NCBI GenBank assembly: GCA_022828595.1
Contig: JAKGHH010000004.1
Span: forward strand, 53,098,422-53,162,421
Reading direction: 5' to 3'
Origin: Nelumbo lutea
Lineage: Eukaryota > Streptophyta > Magnoliopsida > Proteales > Nelumbonaceae
Length of the DNA stretch: 64,000 nucleotides
Position 1 is the first letter of the stretch; every line of letters starts with the position of its first letter. Made by a program: the position numbers and the translations under genes. Positions 22,001 through 32,396 of the stretch are shown here, piece by piece. Below the pieces are notes generated by a model, which was not told the origin of the DNA, made no database searches, and saw only the letters and a list, made by a program, of their open reading frames with translations.

Positions 22001-25000
22001 GAGCTGCAGCCCCTCCTTGAAACTTACAAGTAAACTAGGAAAGAAAAACAAGAATCACAACTGAGCCCAAAATAATTCTTCCCTATTTACCCCTTGCTTA
22101 GCTAACACATCTGACAAGGTATTTGATGATCTCCCCACCCATTGTACAGTGACCAACATATTCCTTGTCAACCAACTAAATTTCTTCATTTCATTCTTGT
22201 ATCGCCACATAGCCTCTTCAGAATTTTTCAACCAACCCACCACCACTTTGGAATCCCCCTCGATTATTAGGTGTTGTACCCCCAACTGGTTTGCAAATTG
22301 GACCCCTTGTACAGCAGCTAAAAGTTTTGCCCTGATGGAATTCCCAATTCCCAAAGGACCTGAGTAGAGCAACAAAATCTCTCCCTTCTCATTTCTCAAA
22401 GCACCCCCCACTCCGGATAATCTTGGATTACCCATGCTGCTTCCATCAAAGTTCAACTTAATTGAGCCTTCGGGTGGAGGAGACCAGCTTGTAATTGATT
22501 TGGCCCTTAAAGATGAACATTGTAGAACATTGTAGAACACGTTTTCCTTCAAGTAATAAAAGTTCCAGTTTGCCTTTCCATGTTGTGTATTCTGATATTT
22601 GGGGCTTAGCCAGCATACCCACTAAGGGTGGATACAAGTATCTTATCATTTTCATTGATGACTATTCCAGATATACTTGGATATATCCTATCCATTCAAA
22701 GGAAGAGGTACCCAAAATTGTGAAAGAATTTCATTGCATGGTTTTTACTCAATTTCATGTTAAGATACAAACTTTCCAATCAGGTGATGCAAAAGAATAC
22801 TTTCATCATGATCAAGCTGAATTTTTTGCATCTCATGGATCTCTCCATCAAAGCTCTTGTGCCAAGACACCACAACAAAATGGTGTTGTAAGAAGGAAGA
22901 ACCGACATCTTCTTGAAGTTGCCCGTTGTATGATGTTACACATGAATATTCCCAAGTGGTTCTAGTTTATGCTGTGATGATTACGGCTTATGTCATCAAT
23001 CACATGCCATCTCGTCTGTTACAATACAAGGCCCCACATCAACTCTTATTTCCAAAATCCCCTCTGTTTTCTATTCCTTTGCATGTGTTTGGCTACAAAT
23101 GGTTTGTTCATGATTTGTCTCCAAATCAGGGTAAGTTGGACCCCAAGTCTATCTTGTGTATTTTTTTGGGTTACCCATCCTCCTAGAAGGGCTATAAATG
23201 TTTTAATCCTGCCTAATGCAAGTATTTTGTATCGATGGATGTATCCTTTTTAAAGTCTGATCCTTACTTCCCTACCTCTCCTCAAGGGGAGAATAGTGTG
23301 AAAGAGGAGAGGTAGGTTTTGCAAGTCCTACTTTTATTCCTAACTCTACTCAATTTTGTGTTTTCCTAAGGCAGCATAATGGACAACTGAGTTCAAAGGG
23401 TGTGGAGCAGCCTGAAACTATGTATCCAGTATCATCTCACTCTTTGGAAGTGAATCCTTCTCAAACAGGTACTCTTGTTCCTCTTGATACTACTGAGCCT
23501 ATTGTTATTGATGATTCTATCGGTGACCTTGATATTCCAATTGCTCATAGAAAGGGTGTTAGGTCATGCACTACTAAGCACCTTATTGTGCATTTCTTGT
23601 CTTATGATAGCATCTCACCCTCATTTCATGTTTTTCTGACTGCCATTGATTGTGTCTCCATTCCCAAAAGTGTTGTAGAAGCTTTGTTTATACCTGAACG
23701 GACAAATGCAATGAAGGAAGAAATTTGTGCTCTACACAAAAACAAACACTTGGGAGTTGGTGGATCTTCCTGAAGGCAAAGAGCTAGTGGAGTGTAAGTA
23801 GGTATTCACATGAAACACAAGGCAGATGGAATACTTGAGAGATATAAGGCCAAGTTAGTTGCAAAAGGTAACACACAAGTGGTGACATTAGATGGGTGAT
23901 GAATTTAAAATGGACTACGAAAACTTTTGAGCAAATGTCCAATCCAAAGATTAATCTTGACAATAGCTGCATTGTGGGTGTAAATATGGAGGAGAGGGAG
24001 ATTGAAGAGAGCAGTTTTGTTGGGTTGTTCGGTCTCACATTTTCCAATGAATTAATTGGGATTACCTTTGGGGGGGGGGGGGGTCTGAGAGGAAGCAACT
24101 TTTGGAGCCCTGTAACTAAAAGACTTACGAAGAGGATGGCTTCTTGGAAGAAGCGTCATTTGTCTTTGGGGGACAGAATGACTTCAATCAAATCCACATT
24201 AGCAAAAACCTACCAATTTATTTTCTCTGTGTTTCAGATTCCAGTGGGGGTAAGTAGAAAGATTGAGAAGCTCATGAGGGATTTCTTGGAAATATTCAGG
24301 AAAGAAACACAGCTCTATTAGGGAAGTGGCTATGGAGATTGCCTATAGAAAGGGATAAGTTGTAGGCAAAAGTAAATGTTAGTATTCATGGGCTTGTGGC
24401 AAATGAGTGGGACTCTAGAATTCTGGCCGGAGCTGCCCTCCATTCATGCCAGCCTTTCTTCTTGCCATTCATCAGGTATAATCTGTACTCTGGAAACCTA
24501 GTCAAATTCTGGGAGCATGTCTAGTTGGGTAACTCATCTTTGATGGAACAGTTCCCTTCCCTTTTTGCCCTCTCTACCCAGAAGGGGGAGCCTATTTCAT
24601 CATTCTTGGTTCCCTCTAACTCGATTTGGGTTGGGATTTGAGTTTTAGAAGAGGGCTTCGAGGGTCTGAAATTTGTTGTGTATCTAATTTGCTTCAATCT
24701 CTTGAAAAAGTAGTGTTGATTTGTGATAGCCGAATCTGGACCCCCTCTCCCTCTGGTTCCATTACCTATGCTTCCTTCTTTTCGAATTTGATTCAGTCAA
24801 GTGATAGTTTGGGAGTGCCTTTTTCTTGTTAAAGAGGTTTGGACCACTCCTATTCTGCCTAGGATTAGTGGTTTTTACTAGGAAGTTTATCTGGAAAGAA
24901 TTAACACAAGTGACATGTTGCAAAGAAAAGACATGGCTGGTGTCTTTCTCCCTATTGGTGCCCTCTCTGCAAGGCTGATGGTGAGTCCTACTATCACTTA

Positions 25001-28000
25001 TTAATATCTTGCCCTTTCGCTTGTTCGATTTGGGAATGGTTTTTCTATTTGTTTGGGTGCAGATGGAACTCCTTGCCTTCTGTCCAAAGCCTTTTCTTCT
25101 CTACCTTTGTTAGATGGCCAAAGAAGAGGGGTAGAAATCTTTGGAGATGTACAAGGGCAACAATCTGCTGGACTCTCTGGGAAGAAGGAATCAAAGAATA
25201 TTTGTGGAAAAACAAGAGTAGGGAGGCGACAATAGAAGCCATATCCATCAAAGTGGTTTATTGGGTGAAGACATTGAAGCTGTTTGAGGGCATCCCAGTA
25301 GGTGAGTTAATGAGGAAATAGAAGGAAATTGCTTATACTGTTCCTACTAAGGTGCAGTATGGTCAACTCTAGTCCCCAACCTCAAGTGGGTTCATAAAAT
25401 TGAATTTTGATGGCAGTAGTGAAGGCAACCCAAGACCATCTGGTATTGGAGGTGTAAGTATGGTGGTGGAGCTAGGTAGAATGGTCTCCTTGAAGGACGA
25501 AGAACTACCAGGATTAGGGTTGCAAAGGGAGATAATGAGTACGCTTTGGCTGCTCGGGAGTGTTAACGAAGTGGGTTAGCAATGAAAGTAACGAGTGTCA
25601 TGGTTGTACTTTATTCCTCCTTTTTATAAGGAGGATCCTGAGACCCTAAGGAGAAGGATCTAAAAGGGACTTGATTCCCATTAGGAAAGGGAATCTTGTC
25701 TTTATGTCGGTTATCAAGGGAGCACTACTAAGGTTTTGCCACGTATCTAACAAGATCTTCTGAGGAAAAAGTTTCCTTCTTCTGAGGATTCTCTTTTAGC
25801 ATGTGTATGCTACTTCCCATCATAGATTCCTTGAGGTCACGTGTCATGGGCAAGGCCCAAGTTTGACTGCTACGTCTGGCTGTTCGCTTTATCGTCTTCG
25901 AGACGCTTCGTCATAGCTGTTGCGAGTATTAGGCAACATTATGTTCTCATCACATGTTCAAGGTAGCTCTTGAAGCTCATCGCAAGCTCGGGACAGATCT
26001 TTGAGCTCATCGCAAGTTTTGGGTGGTCCTCCATGTTGTTACGAGTGTATGTGTGGTTTTGTTTCGATTCCTTAATCATGAATGTGGCAATGGGGAACCA
26101 CATGTACTTACAAGAAGAGTGTTCAGAAATGAGGAAGGAAAAATTATTGCTCTATTTTCTAGTCCAATAGGGGTGGGTAAATGATCTAAGAGCTGAAATC
26201 CTAGCTGTCATGGAAGGAATTCAGAAAGCAAAGGACCTGAGTTTAAGCATACCCTCGATTGAGGGCGACTTGAAGTTGGTGATTAGTTGGTTGCAAAAGC
26301 AAGGGGATGAGCGATGGTGGGAATATATCCATGACAAGAGAAGAATTAGGAGGCTGCTAAAAGGAATGGAGATTACTTTTCAATGGGTGAAAAGAAATTC
26401 TAATTCCTTTGCTGATTTTTTGGAAAAACAAGGGGTGGGAAGAAATCATTTATTTTGGGCTTGTTTGTAATTTTTTATTTTTTGGGGAGAGATAGAGTTT
26501 ATCTCTCCTTTTTCTGCTGTGTACCTTCCAGTAGTGCTTAATGAATGAAATTCTTCTGTTATTGATTAAAAAAAGGTTACACAGGTGTATGGGGTTGACT
26601 ATGCAGAAACCTTTGCCCTAATTGCTAAAACGAACACTATCTGGATCATGTTATCCTTGGCTGCTAACTTTGACTGGGGCTCCATTAGTTCGGCATTAAA
26701 AATGCTTTCCTGAACGGACATCTAGAAGAAGTATATATGATTCAGCCCCTTGGATTCATACATGGGTGTGAAGGGATGTCTGCAAATTAAAAAAATCCCT
26801 ATATGAGTGGATCAAGGAAGGTGATGGAAACATTAAATATTTCCTCTTCATTAGCCTCCCCTGACTCTCCTTCTCTACTTTCAAGTTCTGTACTTCTTCC
26901 TCTTGTAAATTCTAACCCCATCTCCCATCTTACGTCCTTCCTCCCCTCTTCCCCCTCCCTTAGTCTCTACTCTCTAGATCATTTTCCCCTCCTTTCTCCT
27001 CTATTAGAAATTTATTCATTTGCCATTCTCCCTTCCCCACTGGCTCTTCTACATCTCTCATTTCTTTTTCCTCTATCACCCCTGTCACCCCATCCTTTTG
27101 ACTGCTTTCCCCATCCCCCTCTTCTTCAGCTCTATTTTCAACCCTTCTCGGTAAGACCTCACTCGTCTCTCTACTAATCTCTTTTTCTTCTGCCGCCATT
27201 TTTTCCCCTTATCATCTCCCTCAGAACTTTCCAAAACTTCTCCCTCACCATCAGTGATGCCCAATACGTCTTCATCATCCTCCTCTATTTTTTGCATCTA
27301 ATCGACTTTATAATTCACCTGAGTCTCCCCCTTCTCTTCAGCACTCCTTTTTTCTCCCCTGTCCTCCTATTGTATTGTCGTTGGATCCTTCTTTTTGGGG
27401 AAGAAAACTGTCCTCCTCCAAACAAAACCTTCAGCATCACAAGTGCCTCTTCTGTGACCACCTTCTCTGTCGAGACCTCTACAACCTCTGGGACCCCTGA
27501 TCTATAAACAGAGCTCCTAGTTTCTTCTGTTATTTCTTTTCTCAAACTCAAACTTCTCGGCTCAAGAATTCTATGTTCTTCTAACTGCTCAATCCCATAA
27601 GGCTCTTGGACTGACAACACAACTGGCCACCTATGTTGAATGGAATAGTTACCAGAAGATAGAGAAAAGGAAAATATACAAACAATCATTTAACCCAAAT
27701 AGGGGGAATCACCAACTCCAATCTCTCTTCCTCCCTCTTTCCCTCCACCAACTCCAATCTCTACCTCCACCACCAGGAATCACCAGAACTACATTTGCCC
27801 TTGTTCATCTAAGGAGGGTACATAGAACAGCCCATCACAAGCTCCAGCCACTCGCTTTCTTCCCCCAACCAATTCACTCCATCACCATTCTTCGGACCTT
27901 TGGAAATTTGATCGTTACCTTTGCTTTGTCCATGGTCTTACAGGGAGTATCCAAATATTTGATTTCTTCTTATATCGTTTTCTCCAGTCAGTTTTTCTTC

Positions 28001-31000
28001 CTTCTTTTCTTCATTGATTTAGCTCAAGTAACTCTTCTCTTTCAGTAATAAACTCCTTTTTAGTAATTAGCAGTGTTGCATGGACATAGACATGTGAGTC
28101 CGAATTTGCCCCTGTGCTCGAAAACATGGACATGCAGACACGTCTATGGAAAAGTACATACTATTAAAATAATTTATAATTTTGAATTCTAATGTTATAT
28201 GCATGTAAAAAATGTTGCCTATACCAAGTAACATTTGAGATGGCACTCATCTTGTATATTAGTTGTTCATTTATGTCAAATAAGCTAGGAGATAAAAAGG
28301 AAATGTTACAAGGAAGTGTCCTCAAGAATCCATGAAATATCAAACTCTGACTCACATTTGACAAGGACACAACATCTACTTGGTGCAACACAGGTCATTA
28401 CCCTCATTGTCACGCTTCTCAACCTGAGATTCTAGTCTTGTTACTTATCAATTAAAAAAAAAAAATGCAGGAGGGGGGTTCATTACTCAGTATAGGATAT
28501 ATCTGCAGTTGTAAATTTGTAATGAAAATGTAATAATTCACCTGATTTGGATGTAGGACAACAGTGTTAACAGCTGCACGACTTTCATATTCCCTTTGAC
28601 AACCAGGAGCCCTGAAATTGATTTAAAATGAGAAAAGAACTAAAGGAAAATACAAAAAAAAAAAAGAGCCAAAAGAAAGTCTAAAGGAAGAACCATGCGA
28701 TTGGATTAAAAGGTTAAAAAAAATTAATCATTTTCCAGGAAAGAAAAGCATACATGGATATAATATATAGTCATAATCAACAAATAACATAGAAAACTCA
28801 AAATACCGGGAAAAACAACTCAGAAGAAAAGACTTTTCCATTAAAAATATGTATGTATATGCCCGTGTATAACAAGCCACCCACTTTACCTCAAATCCCA
28901 AATCTTTACAGTCCCATCTTCAGAACCAGAATACATCCATTTTCCATCACATTGGAACCCCACTGCCATAACATTATTAGTATGTGAGTCATAGCTCATC
29001 ACCTGCCAAAAGAACAGAAATAATTTTGTTATTCAGACCCAGGGATTAAAAAATTACAACCCATAAAGAGGAGATGACAATAGAAAAAACCAACCGGTTG
29101 AGGGCTGTTTGAATTGACTTCAAATAATCGAATGTGAGGGTTTCCAGCAGCAGCCAGATATTGCTTATTTGGGGTTATTTCGAGACGATTAACTTGCTGC
29201 ACCATATTAGTGAATTTAACATCACAAATCAATGGGAATAACAAGAAAAAAAAAAGGAGAAATTTACCTAAATGTTGTATTGTCTGGGAAAAAAGGAATG
29301 TGTTACATCTTTACTATAATCATCCCCCTAGTTTCCTACCTTACTAGTCATACATTTCATTTAGACTGTATTTAGATCAGAAAAGAAATGGAAAAGCTGG
29401 ATGGAGGACCCCCACAATTTGCTATTTTCCATGTTCTGCTGTTCAGCTTCAAACTGGCACAGAAAGAATCCAGAGAGCAGCAAAGTATTTGCTCCCTTTT
29501 TTCCTTTTTTTTCTTTTAGATTGCAGAGATTTCATTAAAAAATAAAGAGGTACATGAGAAGATGTACATGAGAAGATTGGTGTGTTCTTTGCAAAGTGGT
29601 GGGGGAGACTAGTTTCCACTTACTGGTGTCTTGCCAATTTGCAAAGTCTATTTGGGATTGGGCATTTTCTCTTTTTGGGTGTAAATGGGACCCTCCATCA
29701 GACATGCAATATCTTTTCTCCCCTTCTTTTTTCAGGTGGCGTATGAAAAGGGGAAGGACTATGTGGAGGGGACTGAGGGCTGCGGTATGTTGGTCATTAT
29801 GGGAAGAAAGAAATTCCAGGATCTTCTCAAAAGTGGAGAGAGGGGCTGAAGAACTGAGGGCTATAATCCATATTAGCGCTGTCCGATGGCTGAAATCTTT
29901 AGAGCTATTTACAGATTACACAGTGGATGACATGTTAAGGAAGTGGGGTGAGATTGCAAACTGTACACAGGCCAGATTAATAATGAGTGTGCCCTGGACC
30001 CCACCACCTGCTGGATTCATAAAATTAAACTTTGATGGGAGTAGTAGGGGGAATCCCAGACAGTCAAGAATTGGGGGTGTATTTAGGGATGAGAATGGGG
30101 TCATTTCTGCCTTGTTCTCAGGCCCAATTGGAGTGGGTGACTCCCTTAGAGCTGAGATCTATGCAGTTATGGAAGGAATCCAAAAAACTAAGGAGATGAA
30201 TATAAGAAAGCTGATAATTGAAGGGGACTCGGAGGTGGCGATAGGGTGGCTGAATAAAGATGGCAGTGGCTTATGGAATTACAACAATGAGAGGAGAAAA
30301 TTTAAGTGACTGGTGCGGGAGATGGAAGTGAAGATGATTTGGGATAAAAAATCAGCTAATTCTTTAGCTGATGGATTAGCTAAACAAGGGGCATAAAGGG
30401 ATTCAATGTTTTGGGCTAAATTGTAATTTTATTGTTTCTTCCTTCCCTTTTCTTTTTTATTGAAGGCTTAAGTTGTATTTGGAAGATAAGAATGTTTGTC
30501 TTCCTCTTTGTAATTATTTAATGATGATTTAACGAATTTGTTATTGATAAAAAAAAAAGATGTACATCAGGGGAAAAGGAGAAACACAGGGTTACAAAGG
30601 AAGATATCTATCACTATACAAACAATCCCTGTGAACTCCAGATTTTGCTAAACCATCAGCAATCGAATTCAGCTCCCTAGGAACCCAAATAAGGCTAGCA
30701 TTCATGTTGTCCAGAATGTCTATTGCTTCAGTTAGATAATGAGCCAGCCCCCAATGTCCTCCCATTCGTCTCTCTTCCATTGTTTATGTGATTTTGGAAC
30801 CTTTAAGAGCTAGTTATTTTGGAACCATTTCATTGAAGTTTCTATCTGCATTTCCACTTCCGCTCTCCAATACAAACACAACCTTGGTCATGTCCTACAT
30901 ATAATCCTTACCGGTTACATGCAAAATTTTCCATTGTCCTTAATATTCCTATCCTGCTAATGTACCCTAGATGCCACACAAACTTGGATTCAAGCTGATA

Positions 31001-31386
31001 GAAGAAGAAAATAAAAAGAAAAGAAAGATAATAGAGGGTCTAGGGTAACAAAATGGATGGTTAGGAGTTGTTGTATCATTTTTTTTTTTATTATTATTGT
31101 TACTACTCTATTGATTCTAATGAAATAACTGGATTTTGAGTTAAACAAGGCGTCATTCAGTTGGAATTGAGATCACCGCTCAAAACTCCAACTAATCAAC
31201 TTCTTATCCATTATAAAAAATTATACTATAAAGTACAGAATGATACACAGGACCTTCAACTCAACTTGTCAAGTGTTAACAATCCTACAAAGAGATTCTA
31301 GCAGCATTCAAAGCCAGCCACCACAGCACAAAGACTTGCTCTAAAATCAGTATTCTCTAGTAGCGGTATAAAAAATAAAAAAAAGA

Positions 31387-31419
<33 letters not shown>

Positions 31420-31551
31420 CAGTTAAGTCATTACACAACTCACAGAATCTGGGTATTGGAGAGTCCGATAGCACCGTCCACTCTTTGCCTCCCAAAACCG
31501 AATTGTGTGATCATACCCAGCTGTTGCAAGGATCACTGAAGGTTGGCTCAT
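18958..31551 (-). CDS. LST8: LST8, TOR-complex WD40 protein (exons 1-5, 3' part outside window)
   Basis: LST8 (mLST8/GbetaL in animals) is a seven-blade WD40 propeller that binds and stabilises the TOR kinase domain in TORC1/TORC2-type complexes; plants use it in nutrient and day-length growth control. Spliced on the minus strand: 31551-31444, 29196-29095, 29002-28890, 28611-28542, 19027-18958, every junction GT-AG and in phase. The product starts [20 protein letters not shown] and includes [67 protein letters not shown] and [19 protein letters not shown]. These are very close to plant LST8 over blades 1 to 3. No stop or frameshift occurs in the 463 coding bases, in contrast to all surrounding elements. 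About half the usual ~317 residues are present; the remaining exons must lie left of the window, or are lost. Introns 1, 4 and 5 are swollen by transposable elements. Confidence 0.93.
19065..21300 (-). mobile_element. Degenerate LINE-like element, 3' end at the left
   Basis: The left end on the minus strand reads GTATCTC..TTTTAATAAAATTTTATTTTATCATAAAAAAAT, an A-rich 3' tail like that of a retroposon. To the right lie broken minus-strand frames with no strong family match: a Trp-rich block ([40 protein letters not shown]) and long Ser/Pro/Leu- and Glu/Lys-rich segments at 19300-20700. I read this as the ORF1-like part of a LINE but am not sure. The Copia LTR at 21308 begins next to it. Long plus-strand frames here are complements of the purine-rich strand. 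Confidence 0.45.
21308..21495 (+). repeat. 5' LTR of Copia element 2
   Basis: A 188-bp segment, TGTTAAATGTATTGC...GCTGGACTACA, followed directly by TGGTATCAAAGC (21496-21507), an initiator-Met primer site with one change. It contains TATAAA at 21395-21400 and a perfect 20-bp palindrome just upstream at 21365-21384. The leader after the primer site is pyrimidine-rich. The 3' LTR was not found. Confidence 0.8.
21395..21400 (+). promoter_or_regulatory. TATA box in Copia element 2 LTR
   Basis: CAGCTATAAAACTTT lies about 95 bp before the LTR end, the usual distance for an LTR core promoter. It directs transcription opposite to LST8, within its intron 4. Activity is unknown. Confidence 0.55.
21496..21917 (+). 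pseudogene. Copia element 2: primer site, leader, pre-integrase (gag/protease deleted)
   Basis: After the primer site the leader runs straight into the GAG-pre-integrase motif at ~21795-21915: [42 protein letters not shown]. No gag or protease coding is seen between 21508 and 21790, so this is an internally deleted copy. A LINE interrupts it at 21918. Confidence 0.75.
21918..22525 (-). mobile_element. 5'-truncated LINE, RNase H domain
   Basis: On the minus strand an open frame runs to a stop at 22055 and holds a near-complete plant LINE RNase [21 protein letters not shown] (first catalytic Asp), [20 protein letters not shown] (the usual RAE is RAK here), [14 protein letters not shown] (third Asp) and [20 protein letters not shown] (fourth Asp), then a 3' UTR and poly-A (plus-strand T run 21918-21928). 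AACATT flanks it, with an extra AACATTGTAG slipped copy at the right. It splits the Copia pre-integrase from the integrase core. Confidence 0.85.
22526..23881 (+). pseudogene. Copia element 2: integrase core to reverse transcriptase start
   Basis: The reading resumes with [24 protein letters not shown] (catalytic Asp), [27 protein letters not shown], and the third catalytic region [20 protein letters not shown]. Then, in shifted frames, [40 protein letters not shown] and FLGYPS (integrase C-terminus), a linker, and [20 protein letters not shown] followed by [10 protein letters not shown] of the reverse transcriptase. A LINE cuts in at 23882. Stops and shifts between blocks show it is dead. 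Confidence 0.83.
23882..26573 (+). mobile_element. LINE (RT C-terminus, zf-RVT, RNase H) with an LTR insert
   Basis: A 5'-truncated LINE. The C-terminal reverse transcriptase region comes first ([72 protein letters not shown]), with a 14-G run at 24070-24083 in the middle. zf-RVT and linker relics follow (24790-25330), then RNase H begins [20 protein letters not shown]. This is broken by a 660-bp LTR-like insert at 25453-26112 and resumes with [36 protein letters not shown] and [20 protein letters not shown], stop, 3' UTR, ATTGATTA-poly(A). Copia sequence AGGTAACACACAAGTG before it and AGGTTACACAGGTG after it look like a decayed target duplication. Confidence 0.82.
25453..26112 (-). mobile_element. 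LTR-like insert within the LINE RNase H
   Basis: A 660-bp insert with TGTAAGTA at the left and TACTTACA at the right (TG...CA, 8-bp inverted ends). It interrupts the LINE RNase H frame between GGV and the next FRNE-like residues. A minus-strand CCTTATAAAAAGG (near 25630) is a possible LTR TATA box, giving minus orientation. The flanks GGAGG and AGAAG differ by two G-to-A changes, so the target duplication is only suggestive. No coding sequence; probably a solo LTR. Confidence 0.6.
26574..26796 (+). pseudogene. Copia element 2: reverse transcriptase, continuing part
   Basis: After the LINE the Copia reading picks up with [34 protein letters not shown] and, in other frames, the [18 protein letters not shown] and CKLKKSLYG motifs. 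It ends abruptly at CKLKKSLY, where the next sequence ([13 protein letters not shown]) looks like LINE reverse transcriptase. No later Copia part was found before LST8 exon 4. Confidence 0.75.
26797..27690 (-). other. Low-complexity coding-like relic, possibly LINE ORF1
   Basis: The minus strand is purine-rich and gives several overlapping Glu/Lys/Arg-rich frames (27689-27315, 27297-27085, 27199-26960), none with a recognised domain. Composition resembles the acidic stretch of the LINE-like element at 19300-20700. A short plus-strand WIKEGDGN motif at about 26800 is typical of LINE reverse transcriptase but is only some 40 bases long. I do not treat any of these frames as a gene. Confidence 0.3.
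27691..28541. other. LST8 intron 4, right part; no gene seen
   Basis: A duplicated phrase CACCAACTCCAATCTCT occurs at 27710 and 27748. At about 28070-28150 CAGTGTTGCATGGACATAGACATG with repeated GACA words resembles the terminus of a hAT-type MITE, without a clear partner end. The remainder is AT-rich intron. Confidence 0.3.
28542..28611 (-). CDS. LST8: LST8 exon 4
   Basis: Acceptor AATTTCAG|GGCTCC and donor AATCAG|GTGAAT. It codes [23 protein letters not shown] after completing the split Arg codon. It is followed by the 9514-bp intron 4. Confidence 0.93.
28890..29002 (-). CDS. LST8: LST8 exon 3
   Basis: Acceptor TGGCAG|GTGATG and donor GATTTGAG|GTAAAG. It codes [20 protein letters not shown] ... 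GTVKIWDL plus two bases of an Arg codon. It contains the GH-like/WD core [11 protein letters not shown] of the second blade. Confidence 0.94.
29095..29196 (-). CDS. LST8: LST8 exon 2
   Basis: Acceptor GGTGCAG|CAAGTT and donor CCG|GTTGGT. It codes 34 residues from [20 protein letters not shown] to NSPQP in phase 0. The donor GTTGGT is weaker than the GTGAGT and GTAAAG of the neighbouring exons. Confidence 0.93.
29513..30780 (-). mobile_element. Older LINE 3' end, split by a younger LINE
   Basis: Minus-strand frame 30780-30592 ends in the LINE RNase H tail ([20 protein letters not shown], stop). Its 3' UTR continues through 30571 and, beyond the plus-strand LINE inserted at 29573-30557, to TTTTTAATGAAATCTCTGCAATC-A-rich tail near 29500. 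It lies wholly inside LST8 intron 1, in the gene's own orientation. Confidence 0.72.
29573..30557 (+). mobile_element. Youngest LINE copy: zf-RVT to RNase H, TSD present
   Basis: A frame open from 29596 to a TGA at 30307-30309 encodes the zf-RVT end ([20 protein letters not shown]), linker ([17 protein letters not shown]) and RNase H with all four catalytic acids in place: [37 protein letters not shown] and, after the [14 protein letters not shown]. The TGA replaces the Trp of KFKWLV in related copies, so one change truncates it. A 3' UTR and TTATTGAT-poly(A) follow. AGATGTACATGAG (29560-29572) and AGATGTACATCAG (30558-30570) are the target duplication, one mismatch. It sits in LST8 intron 1, opposite to the gene. 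Confidence 0.87.
31387..31419. repeat. (TAA)n microsatellite in LST8 intron 1
   Basis: About eleven tandem ATA/TAA units immediately downstream of LST8 exon 1 (intron side). A likely length-polymorphic marker. Confidence 0.9.
31444..31551 (-). CDS. LST8: LST8 exon 1
   Basis: Start codon at 31551-31549. It codes 36 residues ([20 protein letters not shown] ... YPDS) and ends in phase 0 at TCT|GTGAGT. It carries the first WD repeat up to the strand containing [13 protein letters not shown]. Confidence 0.93.
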
Positions 31552-32396
31552 CTTGATTGAATTCCACCTAACCCATCAATTCAAGGAAGCGAATAATAAC
31601 AAACCCATCTAATAAAATTACAAAAAAAAATAATAATAATGGCAGAAACAATTGTTCCTGAATGGATCAATTATTACCCCTTAATTGAAACAAAACGAAA
31701 TAGTAGAAACAAATTTTCCTGATAAAACGGATCAACGATTACCTCCTAATTGAACAGACTGTTATTCCATGGCAATCATTCACTTACTATCTTCCGACCC
31801 TGCAACTGAAGGTCGTCTATGTCAGGCGAAAAACAGACAATTGCAGATTCATCGTTGACACCAAGAAAAAGTAGCCAACATAAACTAAGGCTAAGAAATG
31901 TTTTCATCTCTACGATCATAAAGCTGAAACATGCGAACTCACAACGAGACACTTTTCCTGAGGAAGGTGGAACCACTCCTTTCAGGCCAATTAGAAGAGG
32001 CCATGTGATAAGAAGAGTCCATCTAAGCCTCCCCTTCCTAAAAATATTTTCAGTTCCGTAATCATGTTCTTCTTCTCCCCTCGGACGGCAGATCAAGCGG
32101 CGTCAAATCTTCTTCTCCACAGACGTTAAACAAACAAACCAAACGACATCAATTCAAAAGGTTTCTTGATTTTGTAAATTTGATGACTAAAATCTTCTTT
32201 GTCAAATAACAAAGAATCATTAAAATCAACAGAAAACGGGGAAAAAAAGGAACAATGAAAAAACCTGGACACAGTAGAACCTACAGGTAGAATGAGAAGT
32301 GAGTTATGGCCTATGGAACTGTGACTTGGCGACCATCAAGGTGAAATAGAAAAGAAAGAGAAAAGTAAAAATATCCGAGAAGGAACTAAATCTTAC

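Noticed and set aside
24070..24083. 14-G run as a G-quadruplex regulatory site
   Set aside because: A homopolymer inside a dead LINE, probably from slippage; a single G run gives no evidence of regulation.
26803..27689. Ser/Pro/Leu-rich 124-codon plus-strand frame and Glu/Arg-rich minus-strand frames
   Set aside because: Complementary readings of the same purine-rich tract; the composition alone keeps the frames open. No start context or family support.
31776..32096. 106-codon minus-strand frame upstream of LST8
   Set aside because: No recognisable domain, and the region contains donor-like sites suggesting leader or intron. It overlaps an 80-codon frame on the other strand.
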